Below are positions 12,367-22,540 of a DNA stretch of 64,000 nt, one piece after another. Below the pieces are notes generated by a model. It was not told the DNA's origin, made no database searches, and worked only from the letters and a program-made list of their open reading frames with translations. The stretch spans positions 102,702,448 to 102,766,447 of the forward strand of contig NC_084835.1 in NCBI RefSeq assembly GCF_033115175.1. The letters are read 5' to 3'. Position 1 is the first letter of the stretch. Each line of letters opens with the position of its first letter. Origin of the DNA: Lepus europaeus (lineage: Eukaryota; Chordata; Mammalia; Lagomorpha; Leporidae). A program made the position numbers and the translations under genes.

Positions 12367-12612
12367 GCCAGGGGCAAGAGTCTGGCCTATTAATTAAGAT
12401 GCTGGTTAAGATAACCATGTCCACATAAGAGTGCCTGTATTTGTCAGTACGTGGCTCTGCTCCTGACTACTTTCCTACTAGTGTAGTGGTGATGACTGAA
12501 GTAATTGAATCACTGCTTGGGTTCCTGTCTCTTGGCTTCAGTCCTAGCCATTACAGGCATTTGAAGAATGAGACAACAGGTAAGAAAACTCTGTCTGTGT
12601 CTCAAATAAAAT
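12367..12612 (+). mobile_element. old, diverged C-type SINE
   Basis: It keeps the CSINE plan in order: a GGGCAAGAGTCTGGCCTATTAA head with TTAAGATGCTGG, a central GGCTCTGCTCCTGACTAC, then CTTGGGTTCCTG, and a CTCTGTCTGTGTCTCAAATAAAAT tail. Divergence is high and no target duplication is visible, so this belongs to an early lagomorph or ancestral SINE wave. Confidence 0.65.
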
Positions 12613-13789
12613 GACTATTTTTTCTAAGTCTGGGCCAGATTAAAAGACAAAAATCAATCTTTAAAAATTATAGATATTAAAAATTTCATGAAATATCTAC
12701 CACTTAGAATTTCCTGCTTAAGTTCCCTTTCAAATTTATAGTTGAGGAAGATATTAAGTACTTTCAATCCAAAAATATGTTTACATTTGCTTTAAATTCC
12801 ATACCTACCACATTTCACATAATTGCATTCTAGTCAGTACACTAATCTTCATTTTAAAGTATTTAGTGAGTTCTTAAGATGCAAAATAATTAACATATTA
12901 TGAAAAGGGCAATTCATTTGGGGATGAAATTTGGATCAGAGAATTTTCTTTAGTAAATACATTATTTGAACAGGCTAGATTCAGTATAAGTCATCTTCAG
13001 GTTTTCCTGTTTAATCTCAAACATAAAGAAAGCAACTTTAAAAAGAAGAAAGATCTGAAAATAAGATTAGTTTCCTAGCAATTCATTGATGATGTTGAGG
13101 AACTGCCACTTTCCTGGATGATTTTATTTTCTATGCCCATGATGTGTGAGAAAAATGCCAGCGCACGAAAAAGAAAAGCTGAAGAAAATGGATTTTGATT
13201 AGTAAGGAAATGGTCCTGATTGTGAATTTCCAGTTAGTCTCATTCTTCTGGCTTTCCTTTCAAGTGCTGTTTCTTTCATGTTTTATGCTCCCTGAGCTGT
13301 TAATGTACCCTAATTTGTGGGCTCTGCTTTCAACGCAAGCATTCACTACCTATACCTGTACTCTCTATCTCTTTTATCACTCCACACTCTTTTGATGCTG
13401 ATAATTATTTAGATATGCTTTTTATCAAGCCACCGAGGTTCCCTGAAAAGACACCTTTCTTCCAGCTCATCGGGACACCTAATAGCACATTCATCTTCGT
13501 TCAGCACAGTTCTATCAGCATTCACTAAACAGCCTACTGTGTGCTAGGCAGCTGGTCAGCATCGCTGCAGCCACTGGGATCTCAATTCAAATGCAAGTGC
13601 TTCTCAGTTCTGCTTTCTGCAGGATATTCTTACTTCCAATACCTCATTTCACATCAAAGACTTAATATTTTGGATAAACAACAGATTAGCTCACATAGCA
13701 ATAAATATGTCTCAAAGTCATGTAGAGGCTGATTTTGCACTGTGAAATATACACAATGACCACAACTGTACATCATCACTGTTTCAGTG
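12613..13789. other. unique DNA, nothing recognised
   Basis: AT-rich with no recognisable repeat. The 66-codon frame at 13195-13395 is hydrophobic by composition, but nothing else supports a gene. Confidence 0.5.
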
Positions 13790-14110
13790 TTTAAGTTCAG
13801 CAACTCAGTCATTTGGCATTTAATTAGTTAATAAACAGACCGTTTCATTGAGAGCATGCATTAGCATCTAACACCGGCTGGCAGATGAGCCTTCTTGATT
13901 GATTAAAATATACATTTAAATATATTCCCTTAATTTATATCAGTTGCAAAGTGAGGCAGTTATCTTTATAACTGAGAGCATTAGCGTAAATTATTTAGTA
14001 TCTTCATTCTAATTTGCACCATATTATAATATCTATCTTGATCTCAGAACTAAATAAGTCATCTCTCCCAAATTATAAGCATGCTATGAGTCCTGAGATT
14101 TTTATTTTGC
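13790..14110. promoter_or_regulatory. candidate conserved noncoding element (homeodomain-site-rich)
   Basis: This repeat-free stretch packs homeodomain-type and PBX/HOX-type words: TTTAATTAGTTAATAAAC, CTTGATTGATTAAAAT and TTAATTTATATCAG, plus GATA-type TTATCTTTAT. Vertebrate developmental enhancers and ultraconserved noncoding sequences often look like this. The evidence is motif density only, which AT-rich DNA can produce by chance, so confidence is low. Confidence 0.3.
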
Positions 14111-14536
14111 TTTTCCATCTTTGCCTCACAATTATTGAAAGAGCACTAGAACACCAAGGAATAACAGTGCACTATCTAAGTGGAGAAAAATAAGCTTTAA
14201 AAAGTGCTGTGGCCATTCTCACATAAATGAGCAGCTTGGGATCTGATTTTTGTTCACTTAAATGTTTTTCATGAATTGAAAATAGAGAACAGACGGAGCT
14301 CTCTCAAGATGTAAAGGGTTCCTTTCAGTCATTGTTGCCATTTTTTTTTTCTTTATTCTCTAGAAAATCCTTTTGTCATCTATCACTTATGAGAGTCAGG
14401 CAACAGGCTTCGCACTAGGACCTCAGATGGGATGATGCAAAAGGAAACACAAGAGTGAGTTACAATCATGTTAGAGAAATGAGACACGCAAGTGATAAGA
14501 AAAATAAAATATCACACAGTGTTACTTGTACAAATA

Positions 14537-14554
14537 CATATATATATATATATA
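14537..14554. repeat. (TA)n microsatellite
   Basis: A short ATATAT run next to the hairpin at 14566-14593 and the L1 5' boundary. Confidence 0.85.
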
Positions 14555-14565
14555 AAAGACATACA

Positions 14566-14593
14566 TTTTAGAATAATTTTCATTATTCTAAAA
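14566..14593. repeat. perfect 12-bp inverted repeat with 4-base loop
   Basis: TTTTAGAATAAT at 14566-14577 is followed by the loop TTTC and then by its exact reverse complement ATTATTCTAAAA at 14582-14593. It ends where recognisable L1 sequence begins. Confidence 0.85.
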
Positions 14594-14720
14594 ATAACAC
14601 TCAGTTTTGCCAGCACCATTTATTTAAGAGATTATCCTTTCTCCACTGTGTAGTCTGCATACTTCTGTTAAAAATCAGTTGACTATATGCATGTGGATTA
14701 ATTTCTGGGTTCTTTATTCT
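14594..14720 (-). mobile_element. inverted 5' segment of a 5'-inverted L1
   Basis: The sequence CAGTTTTGCCAGCACCATTT and what follows, through AAATCAGTTGAC to TTCTGGGTTCTTTATTC, is the antisense of the L1 ORF2 segment that contains the GCCAACTGATTTT and AATGGTGCTGG blocks. The next segment (14721 onward) is in the sense direction and starts only slightly downstream in the L1 consensus. This is the structure produced by twin priming during target-primed reverse transcription. Confidence 0.7.
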
Positions 14721-16045
14721 GAAATTATAGCCCTACCTCTCACCATGCTCAAAAATCAACTTAAGATAGATAAAAAACCTAAATGTAAGGCTTAAGACTA
14801 TGACGTTACTGATAAAAAGAGAGGAGAAACATTTAAAGATGTGGGGGTAAGTGATGACTTCTTGGATAAGACCCCCAAAGCACATGTAAGAAAAGCAAAG
14901 CTAGATAAATGGGATTATATAAAACTCAGAAGCTCCTGCACATCAAAGGGAACTATCAATACAGGGCAGATACAGCCAAGAGAATGGGAAAAATATTTGC
15001 AAGATACTTATTCAACAAAGGGTTAGTATCCAGACTATATCAGCAACTATAAACACTCAACAACAACAACAAAATGCAATCAAGAAATAGGCAAAGGGGT
15101 TCAATAAACAGTCTTCGAAAGAAGAAATACAAATGGCCAGCAAATGTATGAAAAAATTCTCAACATCGCTAACCACCAGGGAAATGCAAATCAAAACCAT
15201 GGTGAGATATCACCTCACCCCTGTCAGAATGGGTACTATCCAAAAGACAGAAATTGACAAATGTTGGAGAGGATGTAGAGAAAGGAGCACTTTTATACAC
15301 TGTTGGTATGAACATAAATTAGTTCATACACTGTGAAAACAGCATGGAGATTTCTTTAAAAACTAGAAATAGATTTGCCATGTGATACAGCAACCCTCTC
15401 CTGGGTATATACTCAAAAGATATGAGCACATTGTATCAACGAGACACCAGCACCATGATGTTTATAGCAGCACTGTTCACAATAGCCAAAATTTGGAATC
15501 AACCAAGGTGTATATTATCAGATGACTGGATAAAAAAAAAAGTGTGTGTGATTGTGTGTGTATGTATATGTACGTATAAAATGAAATATTATTCAGCTCT
15601 AAAAAAGAATGAAATCCTACCATTAACATCAAAATGGAGCAACTGGAGGACATGACGCCGAATGAAATAAACCAGAGGAAGACAAACACTGCGTGTTCTC
15701 CTTTATAAGTGGGAGTAAAATTTAAAAAGAAAAAAATCAAAAACAAAACAAGGGAGAAAAATGAAATAAATGTTTTTTGTATCAGTATTGCTGCAAACAT
15801 AGTCTTGTTAAATTTTGTCATACCTTTGTCAGACACATGATTAAAGATGGTATACTGCTATAGCTTTAATTGTCTATCATTATTTTAAATTTACTGCATA
15901 TGAGTGAAATGGTCATGTTTTCATTGATTATTGTTTATAGGTCTTACCTATATTCCTGCTGAACTATGGTTTTTGCACTTTCTACTTTTGGAACACTTCA
16001 TTTATTGGAGCATTAAGCCTTTGACTATATTGTAAGTTAAAAATG
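14721..16045 (+). mobile_element. L1 ORF2 3' remnant and 3' UTR (sense part of the inverted L1)
   Basis: From 14721 the frames resemble L1 ORF2 C-terminal sequence in order: DFLDKTPKAHVRKAKLDKWD, EWEKYLQDTYSTKG, REMQIKTMVRYHLTPVRMGT, then RHQHHDVYSS/TIAKIWNQP and a YSALKKNEI-like segment at about 15640. Stops and frameshifts break ORF2. A GT-rich microsatellite at 15541-15578 interrupts it. The 3' limit is uncertain: the tail before the GA-rich tract at 16051 fits an L1 3' UTR, but no clean poly(A) or target duplication is visible. Confidence 0.75.
15541..15578. repeat. GT-rich microsatellite inside L1
   Basis: An interrupted (GT)n run that grades into TATG/TACG repeats, after an A-run at 15531-15541. 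Confidence 0.8.
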
Positions 16046-16050
16046 TGTTA

Positions 16051-16113
16051 AAGAGAGAGAGAGAGAGAGAAACAGTGAGGGAGAGAGGAAGGGAGGGAAG
16101 CAGTGAGAGAGGA
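16051..16113. repeat. (GA)n / purine-rich tract
   Basis: A pure GA run followed by GAGGGAGAGAGGAAGG-type sequence. It may be a simple repeat or the eroded GA tract of an antisense SINE whose body is lost. Confidence 0.8.
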
Positions 16114-16249
16114 AAACAACTATCATATTCTTAGGATTGTATCTATGAACTACCTTAAATTTGTTCTATTTATATTAATAAATAAGTGAATGAATAACTA
16201 AAAGAAAAAAATTATGTTCATCCATAACAAAACACATGTTAGCTACAGA

Positions 16250-16620
16250 AAATATAGAAAAGTATGAAGAAAAATTCAATCACCTATAATGTCCTCATTC
16301 ATAAATAGCCATTACTGAAATTGTGTTATTTAACTCTCTAGACTTGTCTGAACATTTCATTTTTTCAAACTGGAATGATACTAACCTTTTCCCACTCAAT
16401 GCTGTATCATGAACACATTAATATGTTGTTAAATATTATTCTAGAACATTATTATTGGATGAACGTCATTCCATCATATGAATGTACTGTCATTTAGTTA
16501 ACCAGTTATCACAGCAGGATATTTTTATCATTCATCATTTGCAAATGTTTAATGCAGTGCTTTAATAGTTTAGGTAAATCTTTGTGCACATTCTGAATTA
16601 GGGAAATATATTATGTTAGA
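16250..16620 (-). repeat. probable ancient L1 fragment (antisense)
   Basis: Blocks such as CATTCCATCATATGAATGTA, then TTTAGTTAACCAG and TTTGCAAATGTTTAATGCAG, then TAAATCTTTGTGCACATTCT, match the order of an antisense ancient L1M-type 3' region (tattccatcatatggatgtacc ... ttgtgcacat). Diverged, with no boundaries visible. Confidence 0.5.
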
Positions 16621-16732
16621 CCTGACTAGTGCTCACTAATATCCAGTTCTCTACCGCATGGGAATTTGGAAGAGGACACTTCTAAATCCCCACCTGGGAA
16701 GGGGCACGTGACTCATTTGAATCAATGAAATA

Positions 16733-17066
16733 AAACATTTAGGGGCTCACTTGGTTAATCCTCCGCCTGCGGCTCCGGAACTCCATATGGGTGCCGGGTT
16801 CTAGTCCGGGTTGCTCCTCTTCCAGTCCAGCTCTATGCTGTGGTCTGGGAGGGCAGTGTAGGGTGGCTCAAGTGCTTGGGTTCCTGCACCCGCATGGGAG
16901 ACCAGGAAGAAGCACCTGGCTCCTGGCTTCGGATCGGCACAGTGCCGGCTATAGCGGCCATTTTGGGGGTGAACCAACAGAAGGAAGACCTTTCTCTCTG
17001 TCTCTCTCTCTCACTAACTCTACCTGTCAAATAATAAAAAAAAAAAAAAAAAAAAAAAAACATTTA
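16733..17066 (+). mobile_element. CSINE, slightly 5'-truncated
   Basis: The body is 16742-17057. It starts at GGGGCTCACTTGGTTAATCC, so the usual GGCCGGCGC... head is missing by about 10 bases. It has the B-box-like GGTTCTAGTCC and ends in a long A-run. AAACATTTA at 16733-16741 and 17058-17066 is the target duplication. Short 5' truncation is typical of L1-driven reverse transcription. Confidence 0.92.
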
Positions 17067-17210
17067 ATAGACAGACAGTCCCTGATGTATCTGTCTTACT
17101 AGCATGGTAGCTGATAAGAACCTATATTCAATACTGCAATTGTATAGAGGAGCCTTACCTTCCTGTGTCCCTGAGTTCCTATTTTTTTTCTCTTTTTTTT
17201 AAATTTTTAG

Positions 17211-17905
17211 GGGCAAATGTTGTAGCATAGCACATTAAGCTGCCACCTACAGTTCTGGCATCCCATATAGGCACTGGTTTGAATCCTGACTGTTCCACTT
17301 CTGATCCAGTTCACTGCTAATGTGCCTGGGAAAGCTGTGGAAGATGGCCAGAGTCCTTGGGCCCCTGCTACCCACATGAGCAATCCAGAGAAGCTCTTGG
17401 TTCTTGGTTTCAGCCTGGCATAGCCCTGGCTGTTGTGTTCATTTGGGGAGTGAACTAGGAGATTCTCTCTCTCCCCCCACTCTCTCTTTTATATTTATTT
17501 ATTTGACAGGTAGAGTTATAGACAGTGGAGAGAGAGACAGAGAGAAAGGTCTTCCTTCCGTTGGCTCGCCCCCAAGATGGCCGCTACAGCTGGTGCGCTG
17601 CGCCGATCCGAAGCCAGGAGCCAGGTGCTTCCTCCTGGTCTCCCATGCGGGTGCAGGGCCCAAGGACTTGGGCCATCCTCCACTGCCTTCCCGGGCCACA
17701 GCATAGAGCTGGACTGGAAGAGGAGCAACCAGGAGTAGAACCTGGCACCCATATGGGATGCTGGCACCACAGGCGGAGGATTAACCAAGTGAGCCATGGG
17801 GCCGACCATCTCTCTCTCTCTCATTCTCCCCCTCCCTCTCTCTCTCTATCTCTCCCTCTTTTTCTGTAACTCTGACTTTCAAATAAATCTTTTATTAAAA
17901 TTTAT
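17211..17905 (+). mobile_element. older C-type SINE, split by a younger CSINE
   Basis: The left part (17211-17488) has the older C-SINE plan: GCATAGCACATTAAGCTGCC, CCCATATAGGCACTGGTTTG, then CTGATCCAGTTCACTGCTAA. The right part (17808-17905) is its CT-rich tail with GTAACTCTGACTTTCAAATAAA. The younger element at 17489-17807 went into the CT tract. The older tail motif differs from that of the young CSINEs (CTCTACCTGTCAAATAAA). Confidence 0.8.
17489..17807 (-). mobile_element. CSINE nested inside an older SINE
   Basis: A complete antisense CSINE from ATATTTATTTATTTGACAGG to ...GAGCCATGGGGCCGACC, sitting within the CT-rich tail of the older SINE. The low-complexity target hides its duplication. 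Its well-preserved sequence against the diverged host shows it arrived later. Confidence 0.9.
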
Positions 17906-18111
17906 TAATATAAAAAGAACAGATTTCATGTATTTCGTAGGTGCAATTCTAAGAAGATAACCATATTTTCTTCACTCACTCTCTCTCTCCCCTTCCCTCA
18001 ATCCCCCTCCTTCCTTCCTTTTTTTGTTCTTTAATTTTGCAAAAACATAATTTCCATCCACTTTGTAATCACAAGCAGAGCTACCAGACAACTCATGTGG
18101 GACAGCAAGTA

Positions 18112-18424
18112 GAAGCAAGAAAGGCAGAGTTACAGAGAGTGCATGAGGGAGACAGAGAAAGAGATCTTCCATCTGCTAGTTTGCTCCCCAAATAGCTTTC
18201 ATGATCGATTGGGGCTGGGCCACGACAAAGCCAGGAGCCAGAGCTTCATCTGGGTCTCCCACACAGTGTAGGGGCCTAAGCACTTGGACCATCTTCTGCT
18301 GCTTTCCCAGGTGCATTAGCAGAGAGCTGGATTATAAGTGGAACAGCTGGGACATGAACTGGGACCCACAGAGGATGCCAGCACTGCAGGTGGCAGCTTT
18401 ACCTGCTTTGCCACAACTCCAGCT
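18112..18424 (-). mobile_element. old, diverged CSINE, antisense
   Basis: CSINE landmarks occur in antisense order: GGCAGAGTTACAGAGAG, GATCTTCCATCTGCTAG, AAGCCAGGAGCCAGAGCTTC, CAGAGAGCTGGATTATAAGT, GCCAGCACTGCAGGTGGCAG and CCACAACTCCAGC. Compared with the young copies it has many substitutions and lacks a clear poly(T) end. Confidence 0.8.
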
Positions 18425-18611
18425 CAGAGAGACAAACTCTTGTTATGTCAAATCACAGAAGAGTTAGGGTTGTTTTTTCTGCAACATCACTTAGCATAAT
18501 ATGTGCATTGATATTTTAATTATTAATATAAATCACATACCACTTTGAGACTGGGTTTCCTTTTGATGTTTGACAGCAATCATATGAGTTGTAGGATTTT
18601 AATTTTCCCTG

Positions 18612-18956
18612 CAACTTGCTATTTTTTTTGACAGGCAGAGTGGACAGTGAGAGAGAGAGAGACAGAGAGAAAGGTCTTCCTTTGCCGTTGGTTCACCCTC
18701 CAATGGCCGCCGCGGCTGGTGCACTGCGCTGATCCAAAGGCAGGAGCCAGGTACTTATCCTGGTGTCCCATGGGGTGCAGGGCCCAAGCACTTGGGCCAT
18801 CCTCCACTGCACTCCCGGGCCACAGCAGAGAGCTGGCCTGGAAGAAGGGCAACCGGGACAGAATCCGGAGCCCCAACCGGGACTAGAACCATTGTGCCAG
18901 CGCCGAAGGAGGAGGATTAGCCTATTGAGCCACAGCGCCGGCCACAACTTGCTATT
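18612..18956 (-). mobile_element. CSINE (duplicated-B-box subfamily), antisense
   Basis: The body is 18624-18943. The target duplication CAACTTGCTATT lies at 18612-18623 and 18945-18956. It has two related B-box regions side by side (18849-18871 and 18872-18895) and the subfamily tail GACAGGCAGAGTGGACAGTG. Ends with GCGCCGGCC. Confidence 0.93.
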
Positions 18957-19306
18957 ATCCTTAAAGTCCACGTTGTAACAGCCTTCATTGACCACATACT
19001 ATGTGGTAGACATTTTGTAAGCACAGTATGTGAAAATTGTATCAAGAAGAAATTCATTTTTCCTTTCAAGGCATTTATTTAAGCTAATTAACCAGAGTTG
19101 AGATTATTTTTAGAAACATTAAATATGACTTTCATGTACAGGCAGTAAATAGAGCTAGACCTACTATGTCTTAGCAGATGGTCTTAGAAAATCTCCTTTA
19201 ATGTTATAGTTGGATTTACTCCATCACTTTTAGCATTATTAACATTTATTAAAGACCTCCTACATATATAATATTGAGTTTATCTGAGTATAGAATGATG
19301 CTTTTG

Positions 19307-20346
19307 AAATTATATCTTTAAAGCTTTTCCCAGGCAGCTGCCGAAGATGGTGGAGAGGCAGGTCCTGGTGCTGGACGGCCCGCGCCACCTCTTGGGCCAC
19401 CTGATGGCCATTGTGGCCAAGCAGGTGCTGCTGGGCCGCAAGGTGGTGGTTGCGGGATGCGAGGGCATCAACTTTTCCGGCAATTTCTACAGGAATGAGC
19501 TGAAGTACCTGGCCTTCCTCGCAAGAGGATGAACACCAACCCCTCCGGGGGCCCCTACCACTTCCAGGCCCCCAGCCACATCTTCTGGCGAACCATGCGA
19601 GGCATGCTGCCCCATAAGACCAAGTGGGGCCAGGCTGCCCTGGACCGCCTCAAGGTGTTGATCCCGCCGCCCTACGAAAAGAAAAAGCAGATGGTGGTCC
19701 CCGGAGCGCTCAAGGCCGTGCGGCCGAAGCCCACGCGGAAGTTTGCCTAGCTGGGGCCCCTGGCCCATGGGATGGGCTGGAAGTACCAGGCCGTGACGGC
19801 CACGCTGGAGGAGAAGAGGAAGGAGAAGGCCAAGATCCACTCCCGAAGAAGCAGCAGCTCATGAGGCTACGGAAGCAGGCCGAGAAGAACGTGGAGAAGA
19901 TCAACAGATTCACAGAGGTCCTCAAGACCTACAGACTCCTGGTCTGAGCACAATAAAGACTTTGCTCCTCACGTAGCCTGGCTGCCCTTCCTCCATCGCC
20001 TCCTTGGGGCACACGAGAGCCGTAGTGACCGCTGCAGGGCGCAGCTCCTAGGGGCCGTGTGGATGGGGCTGGTCTGGCAGACACGAGGGCTGAGCTGGAG
20101 CCCTCACTGAGGGGCGCCCCCACACTGGAAAGGGAGTGGGGGTCTGGCTGGTTCCCATACTCTGCAGCTGTTAGAATGGGGGGAGAGGCTTGGGCGCCGT
20201 GAGCCTGGTGTTGTACGAGGTGCATGTACAGGTGTGCAGACCAGAAGAGGGCAGCCACGGGGCACACGCGCTGCCCTCGCAACTTCCTGTGTTGTGATCA
20301 GAAGCAAATAAATTATTTTTGAAGAAAAAAAATAAATTATATCTTT
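19307..20346 (+). pseudogene. RPL13A: RPL13A processed pseudogene (ribosomal protein L13a / uL13 retrocopy)
   Basis: RPL13A encodes a 60S ribosomal subunit protein. This intronless copy (about 19321-20333) starts with the 5'-TOP-like CTTTTCCCAGGCAGCTGCCG and an ATG at 19347. Three frames in turn give [19 protein letters not shown] to LKYLAFL, then [12 protein letters not shown] to KPTRKFA, then [15 protein letters not shown] to the final LLV. The breaks are a 1-bp deletion near 19519, a short in-frame loss near 19657, a TAG stop at 19748-19750 in place of a tyrosine codon, and another frameshift near 19844. The reading ends at TGA 19945-19947. An AATAAA lies at 19952-19957, but the copy continues about 370 bp to a second AATAAA (20307-20312) and an A-run (20325-20332). 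The flanking duplication AAATTATATCTTT is at 19307-19319 and 20334-20346. It is non-functional as a ribosomal protein, and high GC sets it apart from its AT-rich surroundings. Confidence 0.96.
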
Positions 20347-21322
20347 TAAGATATGATTATGCTCTTTATTTGTGCTAAATAGAAACAATTTTTGGTAAGG
20401 AAGATTTTGTTTCAGATTCCACGTGGATTTAGGAAAATTTTAAGTATCTAAATTCATAGTTTCTCTCTAGTATCCATGTCCTGACTTAAGTATGATAAGA
20501 GTCTTTTTTCCAAGTTCAAAATTTAAAATTTAGTATAATTAGCATTAAATGTCTAATACACAAGCAGATAACCCCAGAGATTTCTTTACTATATTCTGAC
20601 ATAGCCCCATGACAAACTTACAAAATAAAAAAATACTAATTTACTTTATTTCCTTCGCATTTGATATATCAGTCTAGGCCCAATAAGGAGACAAAAGCTA
20701 ACAGTAATTTGAATAAGGACAATGTCATATGAAAATAGAGTTGGAGTCATACAGACTCTGTTAAAGAAAGCAACAAAGAACACAGGAGTGACTGGTATGG
20801 GGAGAAGTTATTATAACCTAGGACTGAAAGAGTGTGTCTACGGAAGAACTCACCAAACAGGCCTGAGAAACAGATCTCACTGAAGAGGGCATGGCTGTGG
20901 CTCACTGATTAGCAAGAAGGAGCTGAGGCACTCTGCAAGCAGGATTTTCTGGAAGTCTGTCCTCTGAAACGCTGGGGAAGCCATCATGGGTAAGTGTCGG
21001 GCTTTGGAACTCACCAGAAGAGTGTTGGGAGGTAATGTGCATAGCCTGGTGCCTTGCTGGCAGCATCAGAGTCTGAAGTCAACAGAGGAGGTCCCAGAGA
21101 AACTTCTGGCTGCTCTGGGTCAAGTTAAGCTGCAGATATGGGGCTCTGTGACCTACTTCTTCTGCAAGAGAAAGTTCTGAAGAATCTGTACACTCCACAG
21201 GGATTTGACAAGCAGTGCACAGTAAAAATCAGAAAAAGAAACTCCTTTTCATCCAGTGTCCCTTGAGGACAAACCAATAGGACAACAGGTACCATGTGCC
21301 AGATGACAAAGAAGAAATACTT
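20347..21322. other. no gene recognised; possible old repeat
   Basis: AT-rich to 20700, then a more GC-balanced stretch (20700-21240) with GAGTTGGAGTCATACAGACT and TGGCAGCATCAGAGTCTGAA. It has the feel of a degraded LTR or LINE, but I cannot assign it. The 64-codon frame at 20986-21180 has no known domain. Confidence 0.4.
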
Positions 21323-21683
21323 GCAAAGTTCACTTCTTTTTTTTTTAATTTTTAAAATTTATTTGACAGGTAGAGTTATAGACTGTGAGAGAGAGAGACA
21401 GAGAGAAAGGTCTTCCTTCTGTTGGTTCACTCCCTAAATGGCTGCTACGGCCTATGCTGCACCAATCCGAAGCCAGGAGCCAGGTGCTTCTTCCTGGTCT
21501 CCCATGCGGGTAGAGGGCCCAGGCACTTGGGCCATCCTCTGCTGCCCTCACAAGCCACAGCAGAGAGCTGGACTGGAAGAGGAGCAACTAGGACTAGAAC
21601 CCGACGCCCATATGGGATGCTGGCGCTGCAGGTGGAGGATTAACCAAGTGAGCCACGGCACCGGCCCCGCAAAGTCCACTTCT
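21323..21683 (-). mobile_element. CSINE, antisense, 15-bp target duplication
   Basis: The body is 21338-21668, from poly(T) through TTTGACAGGTAGAGTTATAG to GCACCGGCCCC. GCAAAGTTCACTTCT (21323-21337) and GCAAAGTCCACTTCT (21669-21683) flank it with one mismatch. Confidence 0.94.
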
Positions 21684-22462
21684 ATTAGTACAGAGCAGCA
21701 GGAAAGTAGGGCTATTGGAGAAAGAGGTAACAATCCATCAAGAACTGGCACACTTGACCTCATGAGTGGGCCTTCAATGTACCATGGATTTTCATCACAA
21801 CTGAAATGAGAATTTCATAATTGCCCGTTTCTCTATGTAACACTCCAAATTTCCTGTAAGACTCTTGGTAGTCATTCACTCAGCAAGCATCAATCAAGTG
21901 CCTTTTGTGAACCTGTAGTGTCCTCAGAACTCAAGAGTAAAAGATAAAAATTTGTAATCAAGGCCATCAAAGATCAGCCCAATGAGTTAGAAGGTAAGTG
22001 CATAAGTTAGGGAAACAACGGGCTGGACGCTCCATCAGAGATGTGTACCCTGGGCCTTGTGAACCAGAAGAGAAGCTGGCAACTCCTTTGTATCTTGGAA
22101 GATGACTGGGGGTTTTCCAGGAAGGCAAGAATGACACAGCCCCCTCTCTGAGGGAGCTGTCCATGCAAATGCTCAAGGTCAGGAAGACAAGGAGTTTTTG
22201 GCTGAAGAGCTTGAGATTTCCTGAGGCTGCCAGCAGCCAGGTTGGAAAGTCCTTGTTTGGACAGAAAAACTAAGTCTTGACTTTAAATATTATCCTTTCT
22301 CTGTTTTCTGGAACATTTTTAGAGAAATATGCTACTTTCATTTGTCATCCTGAGGATTTGAAGACAATAAAATGAAATACTTGGATCTGTACTTTTTAGA
22401 AGAAATCAGAGTACAAAAGAGAATAAACAGTATTCAAAAAGAAGTGACTCGTTAGCCTCATG

Positions 22463-22540
22463 TTCTCTCTCCCCCCTCCCCTCATCACTCCTCTCTCTCT
22501 CTCTCTCTCTCTTTCTCTTCCTCTCTTCTTTTCTCTTTTT
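22463..22540. repeat. CT-rich simple repeat
   Basis: Pyrimidine-rich run with a pure (CT)n core. It resembles the 3' CT tract of CSINEs but has no SINE body next to it. Confidence 0.85.

Noticed and set aside
16791..17869. Many 60-115 codon frames rich in S, P, G, L and W (e.g. 16791-17102, 17516-17824, 46818-47197)
   Set aside because: They are translations of CSINE copies, on both strands, and recur in near-identical form at each SINE. They do not represent a protein family.
19347..19947. Functional RPL13A gene
   Set aside because: Intronless, two frameshifts, an internal stop and flanking target duplications show a processed pseudogene.
22463..22540. CT-rich tract as a GAGA-type promoter
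   Set aside because: No transcription start context; it is a simple repeat of the type common near SINEs here.
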